Below the pieces are notes generated by a model. The model had not been told where the DNA came from, ran no database searches, and saw nothing but the letters and a program-made list of their open reading frames with translations. A stretch of 64,000 nt of DNA, taken from Phorcus lineatus (taxonomy: Eukaryota > Mollusca > Gastropoda > Trochida > Trochidae). Below are positions 63,353 through 64,000 of this stretch, piece after piece (within the stretch, counting starts at the first letter, position 1; each line of letters starts with the position of its first letter). The stretch is from assembly GCA_921293015.1 (NCBI GenBank), contig OV121093.1, forward strand, positions 2,527,027 to 2,591,026, given 5' to 3'. The translations under genes and the position numbers were made by a program.

Positions 63353-64000
63353 CTATCCCAAAAAAGTAACGCATAGGTGATTTTTCATAATTGAAATCGA
63401 AATATATTTATTTGTATTATTTTTATTGTCCAAAAAAGTAATGATATTGATGATACTGACAAGTTGCTTTCGTTTTCTTTTCCAAAAATGGATCTTACAT
63501 CGAAATGTTGACTTTGGTGAACATTTTAAGGGTAAATCAAAAACGCTTCGCCACAACGCAACACGTGCAATTACGTACGTGAAAGTTTTGTGGAAAATGC
63601 ATGCAGTGTGTGGCTATAAAAAGGGATGCCGCATTCGGATTTGCCACTTGTTTGGAGATTGATTGTAAGACACTCCATGGTGGCACGTCTTGACGCTATA
63701 ACAAGAAACATCGCCATCGGAAGACTTCAAGCTGGAGAGTCCCAATGTTCGGTGACAGGACGTCTCCACGTTAGCCAGAGCACCATTTCAAGACTTTTCG
63801 ACAGGTTTCAGACCAACACGACAAATGACAGTCCCCGTTCAGGCAGGCCATGTGTCACCACACCAGCTCAAGATCGCTACATCCGGGGCATCCATTTGCG
63901 TTATCGCACAACTACTGCCGAGAGTACTGCAGGCAACATACCAGAACTGAGAAGAATTTCAAGCCAGACTGTAGGGAACAGCTTGAGGGAGGATGGATTG
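63353..64000 (+). mobile_element. Tc1-like transposon, 5' part, cut by window end
   Basis: The terminal repeat begins after a TA at 63351-63352 with CTATCCCAAAAAAGTAACGC. A similar motif GTCCAAAAAAGTAATG recurs at 63429-63444, the paired direct-repeat layout seen in many Tc1 terminal repeats. A spacer of about 230 bases leads to the transposase start at 63677. The 3' end lies outside the window. Confidence 0.85.
63677..64000 (+). CDS. Tc1-like transposase, N-terminal 108 residues, open to window end
   Basis: From ATG at 63677 the frame is open for 108 codons to the last base. It encodes MVARLDAITRNIAIGRLQAG then a helix-turn-helix (VTGRLHVSQSTISRLFDRF), a linker SPRSGRPCVTTPAQDRYIRG corresponding to the GRPR-hook region of Tc1 transposases, and a second helix-turn-helix start (ISSQTVGNSLREDGL). 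These domains bind the terminal repeats. No stop or frame change is seen so far, unlike the other Tc1 relatives in the window, so this copy may be young. The catalytic DDE part would lie beyond the window. Confidence 0.85.
   Translation, partial: MVARLDAITRNIAIGRLQAGESQCSVTGRLHVSQSTISRLFDRFQTNTTNDSPRSGRPCVTTPAQDRYIRGIHLRYRTTTAESTAGNIPELRRISSQTVGNSLREDGL

Overview
The window reads as a stretch of an animal nuclear genome, most likely from a mollusc and probably a gastropod. This rests on one confidently recognised host gene, a calexcitin-like EF-hand protein whose exons align along their whole length with squid calexcitin as I remember it, on its large introns, and on a dense mix of tRNA-derived SINEs, Tc1/mariner and Mutator-type elements and minisatellites. 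The species cannot be named from the sequence alone.

Layout. From 1 to about 18.75 kb there are two diverged copies of one segment of roughly 9-10 kb in direct tandem (copy A about 1-8950, copy B about 10076-18750). Both begin with a 27-bp minisatellite and share the same order of anchor blocks, but each has gained its own arrays and insertions: a 22-bp array, a Tc1 fossil, a dispersed repeat and an 80-bp satellite in A; a 42-bp array and a 106-bp array in B. No host gene was found there. From 18.75 to 42 kb lies a gene-poor region with a ~130-bp tandem array, a near-perfect 174-bp foldback palindrome, several inverted-repeat elements, a mariner fossil, arrays at 35.4-37.8 kb, a FLYWCH/Mutator-transposase fossil, and a 200-N assembly gap at 41328-41527.

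From 42.25 to 55.01 kb runs the calexcitin-like gene on the + strand. Five coding exons (42250-42302, 48782-48892, 51650-51782, 52425-52522, 54901-55014) give 169 residues with four EF-hands and the stop codon. The exon for about the first 22 residues was not found and may lie in or upstream of the gap. Its introns hold SINEs, a Tc1 fossil, a 148-bp CT tract and an unusual array in which the 3' end of intron 3 together with the head of the next exon has been copied several times just upstream of the real exon.

From 55 to 64 kb there are more repeats: a 113-bp array, an internally deleted LINE, two SINEs, two copies of a ~265-bp repeat, a Mutator-MITE core lying between two nearly identical ~205-bp direct repeats, a 33-bp array, and at the right edge the intact 5' part of a Tc1-like transposon whose transposase frame is open to the end of the window.
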